Notes under the pieces: model-generated
The model's database searches: none
What the model was told of the DNA's origin: nothing
The model's input: the letters and a program-made list of their open reading frames with translations, nothing else
Program-made: the position numbers and the translations under genes
Source of the DNA: Owenia fusiformis
Lineage: Eukaryota; Annelida; Polychaeta; Sabellida; Oweniidae
NCBI GenBank assembly: GCA_903813345.2
Contig: CAIIXF020000007.1
Location: 35,990,538-36,054,537, forward strand
Length of the DNA stretch: 64,000 nucleotides
Reading direction: 5' to 3'
Part shown: positions 12,483-26,312 of the stretch, in pieces
Layout of the letters: each line of letters opens with the position of its first letter
How positions within the stretch are numbered: position 1 is the first letter of the stretch

Positions 12483-13962
12483 ATGACTCTCAAATCTACA
12501 AGTGTAATGGTATACTAGTATTATCCCACATGATATTGTTAATATATTAACATCGGGGGGTGAATGAAAATGATCAGACTATGATATTAATACTTAAAAC
12601 TGACTGGCCATTGGCTCTGCCCCCTCCCATTTCTGCTACTACCCCCTTGCCCCCCCCACAGGGAATAACTATTACAATACTAAATGTAATCAAAGAAGTT
12701 TTAATTCAAAAAATTAATCTTAAAGTCAGGTTAAACTCCATATTCATAGAGAATGAATTATCTACTATTGTTAGAGCAACACCCACTTTTGATCACTTAT
12801 GTAATTGTATGGTCTTTGACACTTACCAATCATGTAAATTGGAATATCCCATATATTGAGATGAATGTGAAGAAGACCCAGAAGATGCACCCCTTGAAAT
12901 CCAGAACTAAGTAAATGAGATTTACATTTAAGGCTTATTAGCTCTGCCCATTTCCAATTCTGTAACTCTCCCCCCCCATCCTCCACCCCCAGACAATAAA
13001 TATTACAATTAGATGTACATATATAACTTACCAGAAATGCTTGACATTAACTATAAATCAAAGATGTTTTTAAGTAAATGTACTTCAAAAGCGACGCCCA
13101 CTTTTGATCACATGTGTAATTCTATGGTCTTTGACACTTACCAACCATGTAAATTCTAATATCTTATATATTGAGATGAATATAATATGACCCAGAAGCT
13201 GTACCCTATGAAATCTAGAACCATGTAGATGAGATTTACACTTAAGGCTGATAAGCTCTGCCCCCTCCCAATTCTGTTACTACCCCCCTCCCCCTGTATC
13301 CCAATGCAATAACTATAACACTTAGATGTAAAAATGCTTGATATTAAGTATAACCAAATAAATTAAATATAAATGTATCTCAAAAGTCAAGTAAAACTCT
13401 GTATTTATAGAGAATGGCAATCAACTACTATTATGAGGGCGACGCCCACTTTTGACCACTTATGTAATTGTATGGTCTTTGACACTTACCAGTCACATAA
13501 ATTGCAATATTCTTTCTCCTTAAACAAATGTTTGGACAGCCCTGGTGATTTTAGAGTGCTAAAATGTTCTGATATCTGTTGATTTGAAAAATAATCCACA
13601 TTCTATATTATGTACAGGTACAGGTTTTACCAAAATTAAGGATTTTCTCAGCAAAAATTGTGGTTTCCATGGCAACCACAAGTGACAGACCATTGAAACT
13701 TTGCATACTACCTTAAAATGATCTCATCAACTCTCAATAAAATCAATATGATGATTGAAGACTAACTGAATGAATTATTCAATGATGATAATGTACCCCC
13801 TGTAATTTTCCTTTTGAGGGTCAAAAACCCAATTTTGACAACTTTCGCCCCGGATACGGCGCGTCAGACTAAAATCTTCTGAAGTATCACATAAAAATAC
13901 ATAAGAAACAAGTAATTTCAATTTGTTCAGAAGCGGGTACATTTTTCGGTGCTACCTCACTA

Positions 13963-15579
13963 CCTATATGTCATTACGCAAAACATGTTATCATACAAAA
14001 ATATATCAAATATGGGGGCCACATGCGTCATAACATAACGTGAGAAATGTGGCAAAATTGCATAATTGGGGTTGAATTGTAGAGTGTACATTGTGTGTCA
14101 TCTCTCGGGGATAAAAGCTTGATAAAATAATTCTGGGGGATCCTGATATCAAGAATTGATTTCTCAGATCGATGTTGCAAACTAGAAAAATAAAATGATT
14201 GTCCTTTTCTCTATTAAATTCAACTGCACAAGAAAAATCATTAGAAGATCATGATCCAAGGCATATTTTGACTAACTCATCATACAATTGTATAAATTGA
14301 ACACAAAGAAGCAAAACAGAATTGGAAAGGTAGCTTTTGTATGTATAAGGATTTCATTAGCAGCAGGCAACAGGCGATTTTCACCAGATTTTCACAAAAT
14401 CGCCTGTTGTTTTTAGGGACTTTTCAACTTTTCCATGTTAAATTCATGATTTCCATTAATTTTGCCTGTTGTTTTCATTTATTTAGCCTGTTGTGAGAAA
14501 TTTTAGCGAAACCCCTGATGTACAAAGAATACCTTGAAATGAGACGCCTACGCTGTGATAATTTGAGACGAAGCAATCCTGAGTGATTGTGGGATTAGCG
14601 TAGAATCAGGCACTGAGGATAAAGCAACAGAGAATGCTTAATAATTATCTGGAGGAAATAAATGATCTTACTTAAGGACTTCGCTTGATTATTGCAAGTT
14701 TTACATCTAGTGCAAAATAAAATCATAGAATCTAGGTCTTTATACTGATATATGTGCTAAAGTTACATGATTGTTTTATGTCACCGTGTAGAGATGGTGA
14801 CATAATGAAGTTTGTTAAAGTTTATACATATATAGATCATTGAAATATCATCCAGTAATATGTAAACTAAAATCTCTTTATCCTGAATCTCAGAGGCCAG
14901 AAGTAATACTGAGTCAAATTTTTCCAAAGGGTATTATTACCTGTTACAAATACATGCAATATTCTGTACCATAAGCAGTAAAGAACATTCAGTGTATTAT
15001 TCAGAAAATCTAATACAGTGACTCCCAAAGGGTTGGTAACAATAAATGGTTTCATTGGAGAAGGAGAGAATATCCTTGGATGTATATGAATAAAATTATG
15101 AATATGAAATAATAATGTATGGTTCACAGACAACATAGATTTCTGGTGACATAGACAAGGATTATATAGACAAGTCACTCAAGTGACAAAGACAAGTAAT
15201 TCAGGTGACATGGGTGACATAAACAAGTCTTTTAGTCTCAGGTGACATACACAGACAAGTCAATTGGGTGACATAGACAATTTACACAGTTGTGGTTTAA
15301 ATTATAAATAAAAAATGGAAAAAGACAAGTAAACCAAGCTTACTGTAAACAAAATGGCAAACTGCCTACAACTAACCCTGGGGGTCTCTCTTAGTACTAT
15401 CTACTATGCAGTATATATGTACATTCAGAAAATATGATAAGTGTTTGACAAGTATGTATGTCAAGGATGACAGATCATAATATGATAAATCAAAACTACC
15501 TTATACAGGCAAATGTTCAAGAGTGTAAACTTTATACATAATCGATCAAGGCCAATATTCTGTGCTAAGATGATATACC
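13963..15579. other. No gene recognised apart from one MITE
   Basis: Beyond the MITE at 14.35 kb I see only scattered gtgacata phrases (15120-15290), possibly a decayed relative of the adjacent 29-bp array. Confidence 0.5.
14346..14517. mobile_element. CAGGGGTTTC MITE, flanked by ATGTA
   Basis: About 172 bases with attagcagcaggcaacagg at one end and the inverted agcgaaacccctg at the other. ATGTA occurs on both sides. Ends and short duplication fit a hAT variant with a 5- or 6-bp duplication. Confidence 0.75.
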
Positions 15580-16111
15580 TTCTTTAATGTCGCTAAGATG
15601 TCACATCATTCTTTTATGTCACTAAGATGTCACATCATTCTTTAATGTCGCTAAGATGTCACATCATTCTTTAATGTCGCTAAGATGTCACATCATTCTT
15701 TTATGTCACTAAGATGTCAGACCATTCTTTTATGTCACTAAGATGTCGAACCATTCTTTTATGTCACTAATATATCACACCATTCTTTTATGTCACTAAT
15801 ATGTCACACCAATCTTCTATGTCACTAAGATGTCAGACCATTCTTTTATGTCACTAATATGGCACACTATTCTCTTATGTCACCAAGATGTCACATCATT
15901 CTTTTATGTCATTAATATGTCAAACCATTATTTTATGTTACTGAGATGTCACACCATTCTTTTACATCACTTAAAGGCACACCATTCTTTTATGTCACCA
16001 AGAAGTCATATCATTCTTTTATGTCACTAAGATGTTACACCATTATTTTATGTCACCAAGATGTCACACCGTTCTTTTATGTTATCAAGATGTCACACCA
16101 TTATATTATGT
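15580..16111. repeat. 29-bp minisatellite, about 18 copies
   Basis: The unit is approximately atgtcacatcattcttttatgtcactaag, with single-base variants (cgctaag, cattctttaa). The open frame across part of it is a by-product. Its period differs from all other arrays in the window. Confidence 0.93.
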
Positions 16112-16904
16112 CGTATTGAAACAAACAGTAAAGCATTATTTTAAAGACATCATGGTGGAAACCTTTCTAGTCAAATATGGTTAAAAGATTCATCATATAT
16201 AAACAAAAATGACATGACATTTTGTTGATATAAAAACATCTGGAACTCAAAACTGCAAAAAAATATTTAGAGTCGACAATCAATAATTCCTTGGAATCCA
16301 TATATAGAAAACAAAATAGCAATAAAGTAAAACAATAGTAAGCACAAATAGAAATATGTTTTTAAATCGCATCCTGATCCCTGAAGTTATGTGAGGTCCC
16401 AATAATTAATTTATCATTGTCATACTGGACAGATCACCTGCACAACTGACATATGTGTACATGTATACTGGGGATGAGAGGTCAAATATAGACAATGTGT
16501 CAGTCGCCAGCCACTGTTCTGTTATTTTAAACAATTCTAGATATTTACATATATGTGCATGCACAAGAATCAAATGGAAAAATGTTACAAAAAACAGAAC
16601 AAGAAAATCAAACAACCACTCATAAGGACAAAAATATCCCAAATTATGATCTAGCTGGTAATGAAACAATATCTTATACCTCCTCATTCCTGACACTATG
16701 TAAGAGACAATAATATCCGGCACAAATCTAATAACTTTTAAAATTGAAATACAGATTCTGTATCGCAGAGTATGAAACCAGGATTGATTGACTTTATATC
16801 AACCAATCAAACTGCAAAAAAATTTCATTTTAAAAAATTGTAATTAGCAGGGAGACAATATGAGACAATGGCAACATGAACTGTGACATACCGGCATACA
16901 TATA

Positions 16905-17105
16905 GCGATCTCCCAAGCATTAAAGCAAGTGGGCGCAGCACCCACCTGAGATTTTAAAAACAGGCTTGCACCCACCTGAAACTCCATTTGCACTCACTTG
17001 AGAATGAGAAAAATCATGAAAAGATGGGCATATTTTGACCAATTTCAGTCTAAATTGTGAAAATTAGAATTTTGCACCATCTTGAGAAAAATTCCTGTGG
17101 AGAAC
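16905..17105. mobile_element. CAGTGATCTCC-family MITE (decayed ends)
   Basis: Interior matches the family (gtgggcgcagcacccacctg, catattttgaccaatttcag); the right end is degraded. Confidence 0.75.
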
Positions 17106-19316
17106 AAAGCAGTGTCAGAGTCTAGTTAGGAGATGAAGCTCTCTTTTAGGAAGCGCAATCAAACTATTGTATTGGAAAAAGTAACTTAAACAACAAATAA
17201 ACAATAAAATTTTATGATGAATTTAGGGCCATCAATAAAATATTTCAGAACATGCTATTCACAGACACAAATATGTGTGAACTAAAAAAAAGAATAGAGA
17301 TCGATAACAATTAACCCGGAAAGTATTACACAATGATAAATGAGATCATTTTGTAATGCTGCATTAGAACATTGCACTGATCATACACTGCAAATCCCAA
17401 TAGATTCATCAGGGCATATATTCCAAAACAAAAGGAATTACCACTTTGGCTAATATACTCAAGTTTGATACATTATGGCAATCCTGAATTATCAAACTAA
17501 ATCCTGAATTTGATATCATGAATATGCAAACCAGAATAAATAATGCTGAATCAGCAGTCTTGAATTAGCAAGTATTAGCATGATATGATCTCTCTAGTAG
17601 CCTTTTCAAGGTCATTACCATGACAATATCATTGCCATGACAATACTGATAAACAAGCATGTTTTACAAGAATATTAGCCCTCTTTGACACATATAATGA
17701 TCAATGTTCCTGGTTCAAACCATTCCTTGCTTACTCATCTATGATCAACTCTCAAATCTTCAAGGTCATTACCATGACAATGTTATTACCATGACGATAC
17801 CAACAAACAAATGCTGTACTTACTGTAGCGTACTGCTGGTGAGGAAACATGTGACGTTGGTTTATTTTAGCGAGAATAGCTGGCTAAAAGCTTTGCTCAT
17901 CCTAATCCAGAATACAGTCACCTCACCACACCTACACTTGCTTAACACTTTCTGGCTGCATCAAACCAGTGTTCAAGAGGCCACTATATATAGCAGAATA
18001 CCCAAACATAAACAATAACCTTGACTGAGACATTTTGGGGAATTTCGTTCCGATAGTCAAAAGAATTACGACATTTTAGGGCATTCTATATAATCCAAAG
18101 TGTTGATTTCATGTATAAATAACCATTTCTCATAATTTCCATTGTATTTCATATTCATCACCATGGTAATTCGTTGCCAGGTTACAACCATAGAATGGCC
18201 AGATTACGAGCCCTGCCTATCCTAAATCCTAACAGCACTTGAGCAAGGGGTGTGAAAATATAAGCCTACTAAGCAGGTTTTGCTTAACTTGGCTGATCAC
18301 AATAGAAGAAAACAAGAAAATAGACTATAAAATTGTGGTTTACCAATGGTCTGTAATGGGCTCTGGATGTAGTATTGTCCATGGTTATTATTTTTTGCTG
18401 GTATTTTCCAGTTCTGTTTTATCGTCCCTTATTCTGTTTGTTCCATGGAACTATAATTAATCCTATGGCCTGTTGCACTGATGCTGACACTCCAGAGGTG
18501 ACACGTCACAAAGTACTGACACACCAGTGTTGACACACCACAATCAGCCTTGAACGTCTCTGAATTGTACTGATGTTACCACTGTATTATTGTGTATCTT
18601 AACAAACAACATATCTGTACATGTACATGTAGCTATAAGATAACCTTCACTTCAAGAAATGAACCACATAAGATTTACTTAAATATAGTAGAAATGATGC
18701 TTCTATTTTTAGCATACAAAATTATTTAAAAGTTTAAGGATGTACAGTAAGTATTCAAAAAACAACAAGGCAAATTTATTTTTTCTTAGTCTACAGGTGC
18801 TAACAATTGTATTCAATATTGTATTCAATTACAATATCAAAACGGTAGTAACAAAATATACAATAGTCAAGACTATTCAGACTGACTATAACCAAACTGA
18901 CTATAACCAGACTGACTATCACTATGGCTCATACCTGACTTGAATAACCAAGATGCGAGTAGAAATAATCTTGATTTACGTCATTGAAAATTCAAAATTC
19001 AGTCAAAGTAATATCATATTTGAAATCTACATGTAAAATTACATCTAGAAATGTGGTTTTAAAAAGTGTTTATCAACTTTGAAAAATTTATTTTCTTTGA
19101 AAAGGTGACTTCTAGCTCGGGGAGATTCGCCATAGACCCCTAGACCCCTGCTATAAAATCACAAAAAATGAAATATCTTTTCTTTTAGTGGACAGATAAT
19201 ATTTTGCTTTACTGGACATATTTTCATTAGTATAAGTATCAGACACATAAGGGTTATATGAAAATTGAGCCACTTAAATTGATAATATTCAAGTTTAAGG
19301 GAACTTTCTTATATAC
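17106..19316. other. No gene recognised
   Basis: Includes three short copies of a 14-base gactgactataacc repeat near 18880-18920 and repeated tcattaccatgacaat phrases near 17610-17790. Open frames here lack splice signals. Confidence 0.5.
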
Positions 19317-19416
19317 CTGCCATGTTAATTGACCCGAATCAGCCACCTGGTGGTGAAACTGGTAACTACCTACTCGCATTTGGGTAATTGCACGAGCATC
19401 TGAATCACTCAAGCAG
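19317..19416 (-). CDS. Possible internal exon of an unidentified gene
   Basis: Minus strand: a weak acceptor (ggtttcag), 100 bases open in one frame, and donor gtatat after CAG. The peptide reads CLSDSDARAITQMRVG then SYQFHHQVADSGQLTWQ. Its mixed, non-repetitive composition looks like folded protein rather than repeat-derived sequence. The polypyrimidine tract is poor and the entry phase does not directly match the Gln-rich exon at 26.8 kb, so a direct splice between them is not possible without further exons. I do not recognise the gene. Confidence 0.3.
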
Positions 19417-19688
19417 CTGAAACCTTGTGATACCCTCAATAAATATCTAATTTTCCCATGAGAACATCAGAACACAATGTGTCCTATTCACGATAGAAGA
19501 CCTCGATGATCTAAGACACTCCAGTTCACATGAACTTTTGATTATTTTTCACCACTAAGTAGAACGAAGGTTTATAGTAATAATCTGATTTCTTTGATTC
19601 ACTTGTTAAAAACATTTTTTACGAGTTCAGTAAATTGGAATAAAAAACTTCTTGATGTAAACTCAAATTATTAATGACATGCATTTAC

Positions 19689-19861
19689 CAGGGGTTTCAT
19701 TAGCAGCAGGCAACAGGCGATTTTCTCCGTTTGTTTTCACAAAATCACTTGTTGTTTTTAGGGACTTTTCAACTTTCCATGTTAAATTTATGATTTCCAT
19801 TAATTTTGCCTGTTGTTTTCATTTATTAAGCCTGTTGTGAGAAAATCTAGTGAAACACCTG
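19689..19861. mobile_element. CAGGGGTTTC MITE, flanked by ATTTAC
   Basis: Same family; the 6-bp ATTTAC is found at 19683-19688 and 19862-19867. Confidence 0.82.
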
Positions 19862-20337
19862 ATTTACTATTTATAAAATTCTAAATCACTAGAGAACGTT
19901 ATGAGAAATTGTTTATCCAATAATTACCCCACATTAAAATTGACCATTTACACAATAGCACGTCTACTATTTTATTTTATAATTTACCAGTTCATCATTT
20001 TATGAACTATTGATCAATGAGTTGTCAAACCAGCAGAATATTTCAATAGAGGTTATGTGACTTAGATGTGATGATAAATCAGCTGCTGACAGTCAATCCA
20101 ACAAAACAAACATGTTATAGGCCTATATATCAGCTGTATGTACATGTATATACATACATACCAAATGTCTATACATAAAGCTGTGCCACAATAATTAGCA
20201 ACATTTTCACCATATTATTTCAGTCTATGTTACTTAAATGGCATTCTCCAGGTGCAGAACTACAGATATGATCCATTCTTTAAGCATTCCTGCCTTCATG
20301 TTTGGTTTGGAGGATGACTTCATGAAAGCTTCCATGA

Positions 20338-20740
20338 AATATTAGGCAACCATGAAACAATAGGCTGCACTGAAATAATAGGCTAACATAACACAACTAA
20401 CTCCCAAGAAATAACAGGCTTTCATAAAATAATAGGCTGCCATGAAACAATAGACTGTCATGAAATGACAGACTGCCTAGAAATAGTAGGCTTCATGAAA
20501 AAATAGGCTGCCCTGAAAAAATAGGCTAGTAAAACACAACAGACTACCATGAAATAATAGACTGCCATAAAACAATAGGCTGTAATGAAACAACAGACTG
20601 CCTAGAAATAATAGGCTTTCATAAAACAATAGGCTGCCATGAAACAACAGACTCCCCTGAAATGATGGACAGCTTAGAAACAGGCTGTCGTGAAACAATA
20701 GGCTGTCATGAAAACAATAGGCTGTCATGAAAACAATAGG
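20338..20740. repeat. Degenerate 18-21 bp minisatellite
   Basis: About 20 irregular copies of ccatgaaacaataggctg, with spacing that varies between copies. A minus-strand open frame across it is repeat-derived. Confidence 0.9.
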
Positions 20741-21553
20741 TTGCCACACGTGTTGACTCAGTAGTCTTTGTTCCACACGTGTCTATATATACCTTATAAT
20801 TCTAAAAATACTAAATGAAAGTGGAAGTACATGGGGATAGCATGTTTGTATAATGTGGCCTCCTGTCTTTGATATATTGATACCATATTCCTGTGAGACC
20901 TCAATTCTAGAATAGACTGTGGCAGATAACATGATAATATGGATCTTGCTTCTCTTGCTTGCATGCAATAATCTCAGTTGACTCAATTTTATTCTGTACC
21001 CAATATATACATACTACTTCCCTTTCTAATAATTTGATTTAGTACAACCCTTGGGGTATATATCTATCGATATCCCATAGTTAGAATATTACAGTCAAAT
21101 CTCTTGTTAAAATCTTCCTTCGAGACCTTTTTGTAACCCCCACCCTCCACCCCCACTAACAACATCTTGTCTACACACAGCACATATTGCTTCACAGCTC
21201 CATATGGCTTCTTGTCCAATTTTTAGACAACCGAAAATAACAATCTATAGACAATACTGCATATACTATATCACGATGAGACCTTTCTCATTATGCCATT
21301 ATCTCATTGATTTTCTCTTGACTTTTCAAATTAAATATATCTATTTTTCTATGTTGGTACATTGAGGTATTTTCAGCTGTGGAACTTCATCATATTGTTC
21401 ACATCCCCCAAGTCATTGATACACTGTATGAAAATAGGATTGTACCCACCTGAAAATCCATTTGCACCCACTTGAACTCTACTATGATTAAGATATATCA
21501 TCAGATTTTTAAAACTACTGGCTAAAATTGAATAACCAACAAGTTGTACCATG

Positions 21554-21753
21554 CAGTGATCTCCCTAGCATCTATGAAGCAAGTGGGCACCTGAGATTTT
21601 GAAAATAGGCTTTCACCCACCTGAAAATCCACTTGCACCTACTTGAAAATAAGAAAAATCATGAAAAATTGGCATTTTTTGACCAATGTTGTTCTGAATT
21701 GAGAAAATGAGAATTTTGCACCCTTCTGAAAAAAAATCCTCAGGAGATCACTG
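21554..21753. mobile_element. CAGTGATCTCC MITE with 13-bp flanking direct repeat
   Basis: Inverted ends CAGTGATCTCCCTAGCAT / ggagatcactg bound about 200 bases with cacccacctgaaaatccact and tttgaccaatgttg. AAGTTGTACCATG stands directly before (21541-21553) and after (21754-21766). Confidence 0.85.
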
Positions 21754-21864
21754 AAGTTGTACCATGATATACAGAAAGTAGACGTTACATCATGACAGTG
21801 TGACAGTCACAGACCCCCTCCTTTCACCTGTATACTACCTGTTGGTAAAGGGGAGTCGGTGACT

Positions 21865-22046
21865 CAAGCCTCAATCACATTTGCTCTACGGCAGTCGTAT
21901 GGCAATTGTAGCTTCATAAAATCGATATAAAAAATCTACATCGTACTGCTTGCCCCTATATTTTATGCTGCATATTTATCTAGATTTTGGGAAGATACTG
22001 CCACCATACTGTTGCCGAAGATCAAAGGTGACTGAGGCTCTAGTCT
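21865..22046. mobile_element. CTTCAGTCACATTTGCTCTACGG MITE
   Basis: Left end caatcacatttgctctacgg, right end gccgaagatcaaaggtgactgagg, with tgtagcttc inside. Confidence 0.6.
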
Positions 22047-22049
22047 CAC

Positions 22050-24838
22050 AGTGGTAAATGATAGGTATTTTTACTTACCAGGCTCATGGAACTGTAGGCC
22101 CTGTTTTAACAAGGACAGGGTCAGCGAAGGTGATATATAAATCCACTGTCACGTGTCAAATATGCCCTGTATTGATATAGAACCTAGCCCTGCTTTCTGT
22201 CAATAGCCCTGTAGTTTATGAATAAGCCCTGGCCCTGGTTGTAGATCCTACACTAAGCACACACACTATACACACTGGATAACTGAAATCCTGTCACCTC
22301 CTCTCCAGATATACAGCAACACAACTCAGTTGGTAATAGCAAGCAGGCTGCTATATTAGCCAATAAATTATGAAGCAAGCCAGGAGGGAAATGACTGAGT
22401 GGCACAATAATACATTACAGAAGCAATAGTATAGAAACATTCATTCAAGATGATAGGCAATACCATGCTAGTATTGACTATTGACTGAATACATAGAAAA
22501 AATCACTTTATGATTTACAAAGGGATAATACATTAAAAAAGATTGATTTTTTCAAACAAGATCCATCCCGGATAGTATTGACCAAGATGTAGCATCCTAT
22601 ACTATTTTATTACCCTTAGCCAGAATCTGACTACATCTCCCCTCTTCAAATTACAAATCATAATAGATCTGGCCTTAATCTAAACTACATTTTATGCTAA
22701 TCTGTAACTTATATTAATTTCACATTAAAACTCCATTAAAATCCATAAAAGATACATTAGAGATCATAAAGATCCCATAGAATATAATAGTCAGAGGGGA
22801 GGGTGATTTCCCCACCTGAATACAGGGTTATATATTATTTATCATGTTCATAATGCTTCAATCAAAGGCTGCTAATCAACACAGATATATCCTGGTAATT
22901 AAATTATTAAAGCTAGCTACAAACTTGATACAATCATTGCTAGATGACATAATTAGCATATACCTCTTATAAAACACTATTAATATGCAAAAACATAATA
23001 GAGAAAATAAAGAACGCAATGTGGCCTCATTAAAAGATCATAGGCTATGCTATAAGGCTATGTTAAGTTTTGTGAAAACCTCGAAATGAGCATTGCCACG
23101 CCCCTTTTTTTTATCATGTTTGCAACAAAAACTACATGGAATGTTACTGTATTTACTTGGAGAAAATTATACAAAGTGTAAGATAATGGTGTGTGGAAGC
23201 AGTGATTAAACATTTTTTAAGGACAAATGGTGAAATCTCCTACTATTGAGCCCAGGGGATAGAACTACTGTACTAACAAACAGAAAATCATTAAAACTAA
23301 TGCCATTTTTTGTACAGTTCAGAATTGGTCAAAAATAACTATAATTGTGAAGAATCTATGGGAAACTATGTGGCTCATGACATTTTTTTCACATTCGATA
23401 AAAAATAAAACTGAAATCAATATTTATGTTTAATCACCTGACACCAACAAACACAGGCCACAATTATATTACAAATGACAAAAACTCTAATCTGTATCGG
23501 CAAAGATATAACTAATTATGCTAAATGTTCTTCTTAGAGACTGAAAAAATGCAATTATCAATTAATGATAAGCCAGCGTCATGAAAAGCCGAAGAATTAT
23601 CAATATGCTAAGAATACAAACATAAAGAAACTATAATTATATAAATTAATTGATCTAGATGCGACAGATTTCGTTCAATACTTACTTCCTGCTGCCACTT
23701 TCAATTAAGCCGTCGCTATTCTATATTTCATTGAATTCTCGTCATTTCAGAATAAAAAATCACATTGAAGAGTGACAAGCATGTAAGAGCTCGGAACTTT
23801 GTAAATCTGTAAGACTGAATATGACTGAACATATTAATTCATGATTAATATATTTCAGGATGAAATTTCTATTATCAATAGTTCTGATTAAATATTAATT
23901 GTTTTTCATTGTTCAAAAAAGGTATAAAAAACCGAATCATTGACCCTTTTGACAATGAAAAAAGTGTTTGTTTGTTATTTATTCAAATATAGCTAGGCAA
24001 GGTGTATCTGATTCCAGCCAATCAGAACACAGTATTTCATATATCTGAAGTGCATTATATAACAAATCACCGCATCTTTGATCATTCCTTATGTGGTTGT
24101 CAAGATGACAACTTGACGTTACAGAATGAAATCGATGGTTTGCCGACTTGACCCTTGCAAAAAGTTTCAGCGCATCCCGTGCAAATTTTTGGAAGCAACA
24201 CCTTCAAGGAATGGTCATTCCACATTGCACCGAGTCAAGGGCTTAAATCCTTAAACAATTCATGATAAAAAAATGGGACTTTACAAGTAGATTGATATCT
24301 TGTTGTTCAATGATTTAAACCGAAGGCATTTTTTCATTATTTTTTTAAATAATGTTTGAGTACTACTGTTTTTATAACTGTATGTCCAATGCATTAGTAT
24401 TGATCTGATTGTAATCTCAAGCATATTTGACCACAGATTCATTAGATGAAAAAAAAAAACCATTTACCCTATTTCTTGTTCGAACAAAATTACCCAAACA
24501 CTAAAGAAGCAACTTCACTTTGAAACACTGAAATGCTCCTTCTTAAAAAGTAATTAGGCACATTAGATAATGAGGAAATCAGTGAGCAGTATAGATGATG
24601 CTATCTTTTAAGAAGCTAAGTTAAACAAATGCAAGGGTACAGTATGAGCTATAGGGACTGGATACTTATCACAATAATTCAAGGGGCCTTCACCAGCAGG
24701 CTCCTATCTACTGGTTGAATGGCCACATTGGCACGTGCCCATTAAATAATACAGTTACCAACTGTTACGGGACAATCATCACTGCAAATTGCCATATCAT
24801 TATCAAGCATTCACCTTGGTCATCAGCTCCCCTGGGCT
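22050..24838. other. No gene recognised
   Basis: AT-rich. The segment 22085-22250 repeats gccctg(t) several times and may be a decayed MITE. No coding support. Confidence 0.5.
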
Positions 24839-24973
24839 CAGGCCCGTAGCCAGGATTTGCCAAGGGGGTTCACTTTTTGAAAAATTCCACTTTTGACAAT
24901 TTTGGTCCAAAATGGGGGGGGGGGGTTGTTCACTCAAACCCATCAAATCCCCATCCCCCTGGCTACGGGCCTG
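24839..24973. mobile_element. CAGGCCCGTAGCC MITE
   Basis: Near-perfect inverted ends caggcccgtagccagg / cctggctacgggcctg. Confidence 0.85.
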
Positions 24974-26155
24974 GGGTTTATGGCACACCAGCTCATAAAA
25001 TATACCTAATCAGTTTATAAAGAAAAAAGAATCCAATGTGATAAAGACTTCTATCTTGCCTCTGGATTCTCCCCCAAAGGGGAGGAGGAGAGGGGCACAA
25101 GGACAATCATCATTGCAAATTGCCATATCATTATTATCAAGCATTCAAATTGGTCATATCCCCTGGGCTAATGGCATTCTATTCAGTATTTTTACACCAA
25201 ATTTTGACAAGTTGTTCTAATGTGATAATCCTTGCTAAAAATTGTATTTTATTGATAAAATCTAAGGTATGGGTGTCAAGGGTATAGGTTTATTGCAGTT
25301 TTTCCCTAAAAACCACCCTTACTTTTCCTCTATACAGTATATAGTTGTACAGTTAAACAGTTATACAGGAGTACAGGATCTAGTATGAACTTTTTTGGCC
25401 AGATATGTCTTTAACAAATTTTGATTATTTCTATTTATCTAACAAGCACTATGCTAATCATTTTACTGAACATTCATTATTTGTACTCTTAGTGATCGAT
25501 AAAGCTGCTGCTGAAATGTACTTTCCTAAAAACTAGTTTCTCTTTCATACATTGCTTGCCAGAATATAAGGAAAGGAAAAAGTAGACGTGGACTTAACAA
25601 GTCAAAAATACAATTTCATCATTTATGAATATAATATAGAACTTACCTTAGGTCCACATATCATTGAAATTTGTATTTTTTTCGTCTTAGCTTTAACTCG
25701 TTTACATTAAATCTCCTTAAAACCTTATAAAAATAAACTGAACACAAAACATTTCTCAATATAGAAATCACTCAGATAAAAATCAAGGAAGTAAGAAAAA
25801 TATTTCGAAATATTTGCTTTTTAACTTCTAGTCCCCATATATTGCCTTATATGAGGTTACTATGACCTTGACCTCTCTTTGTCAGAAACTATCAATTTAT
25901 CAAGAAAAGCAAAAAATAAGTCTATCTTACTTAGATTTAATTATTTTTTATTAGAATATATTTTGATAGATATTATGAGACACAAATGTATAGTAAGACA
26001 TGTTTTAATATTTTTGTTTATAGCTCTTTAATGTTTATTTGATCAATTGACTTTTATGTGTGTTTTCCTTTGAAATTCTCACCAGCAAAAACTGTTCTGT
26101 AAAAACTCATTAAAATCTGATATTCTATACTTGAGGAAGTATTTTGAGTTCCAGA
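24974..26155. other. No gene recognised
   Basis: Contains a short repeat of the sequence beside the MITE at 24.8 kb (acaatcatcattgcaaattg at about 25100 and ggacaatcatcactgcaaat at 24770). Otherwise featureless. Confidence 0.5.
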
Positions 26156-26312
26156 CAGTAAAACCTAATATCACTTCTCAATAAAACACTTTTTCTCAGT
26201 CCCTATTTTGTGACTCCCATTGACCACCATGTTAAAAATTGAAATGTGAACACCTGTTTATATGAACACTTTTGGCTGGTCCTAGTGGCATTCAGACTAG
26301 ACTGGTTTTACT
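26156..26312. mobile_element. CAGTAAAACCTG MITE
   Basis: cagtaaaacctaatatcac at the left, agactggttttact at the right, with gaacacttttggctggtcct inside. Confidence 0.75.

Larger units (their letters stand above)
9684..13962. mobile_element. 4.28-kb foldback-type DNA transposon with long compound inverted ends
   Basis: The ends TAGTGAGGTAGCACCGAAAA (from 9684) and its reverse complement (to 13962) extend as a long imperfect inverted repeat; the outer parts run about 9684-10130 and 13520-13962. Inside each outer part lie about three tandem blocks of roughly 350 bases, in direct order in each arm and inverted between arms, recognisable by agaccatacaattat, the G-rich gggggaggggg run and ataaatctcatct. 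The unique core (about 11200-12550) carries decayed coding sequence. No convincing target-site duplication is visible at the ends. The superfamily is not assigned. The arms could fold into a very long hairpin. Confidence 0.8.

Noticed and set aside
14867-15178. 103-codon minus-strand frame
   Set aside because: No splice support or family motif; composition typical of chance frames.
17704-18018. 104-codon plus-strand frame
   Set aside because: No splice sites, start context or recognisable motif; amino-acid composition fits random AT-rich sequence.
20477-20776. Minus-strand 99-codon frame with FHGSLLF repeats
   Set aside because: Derived from the degenerate minisatellite at 20.34-20.74 kb.
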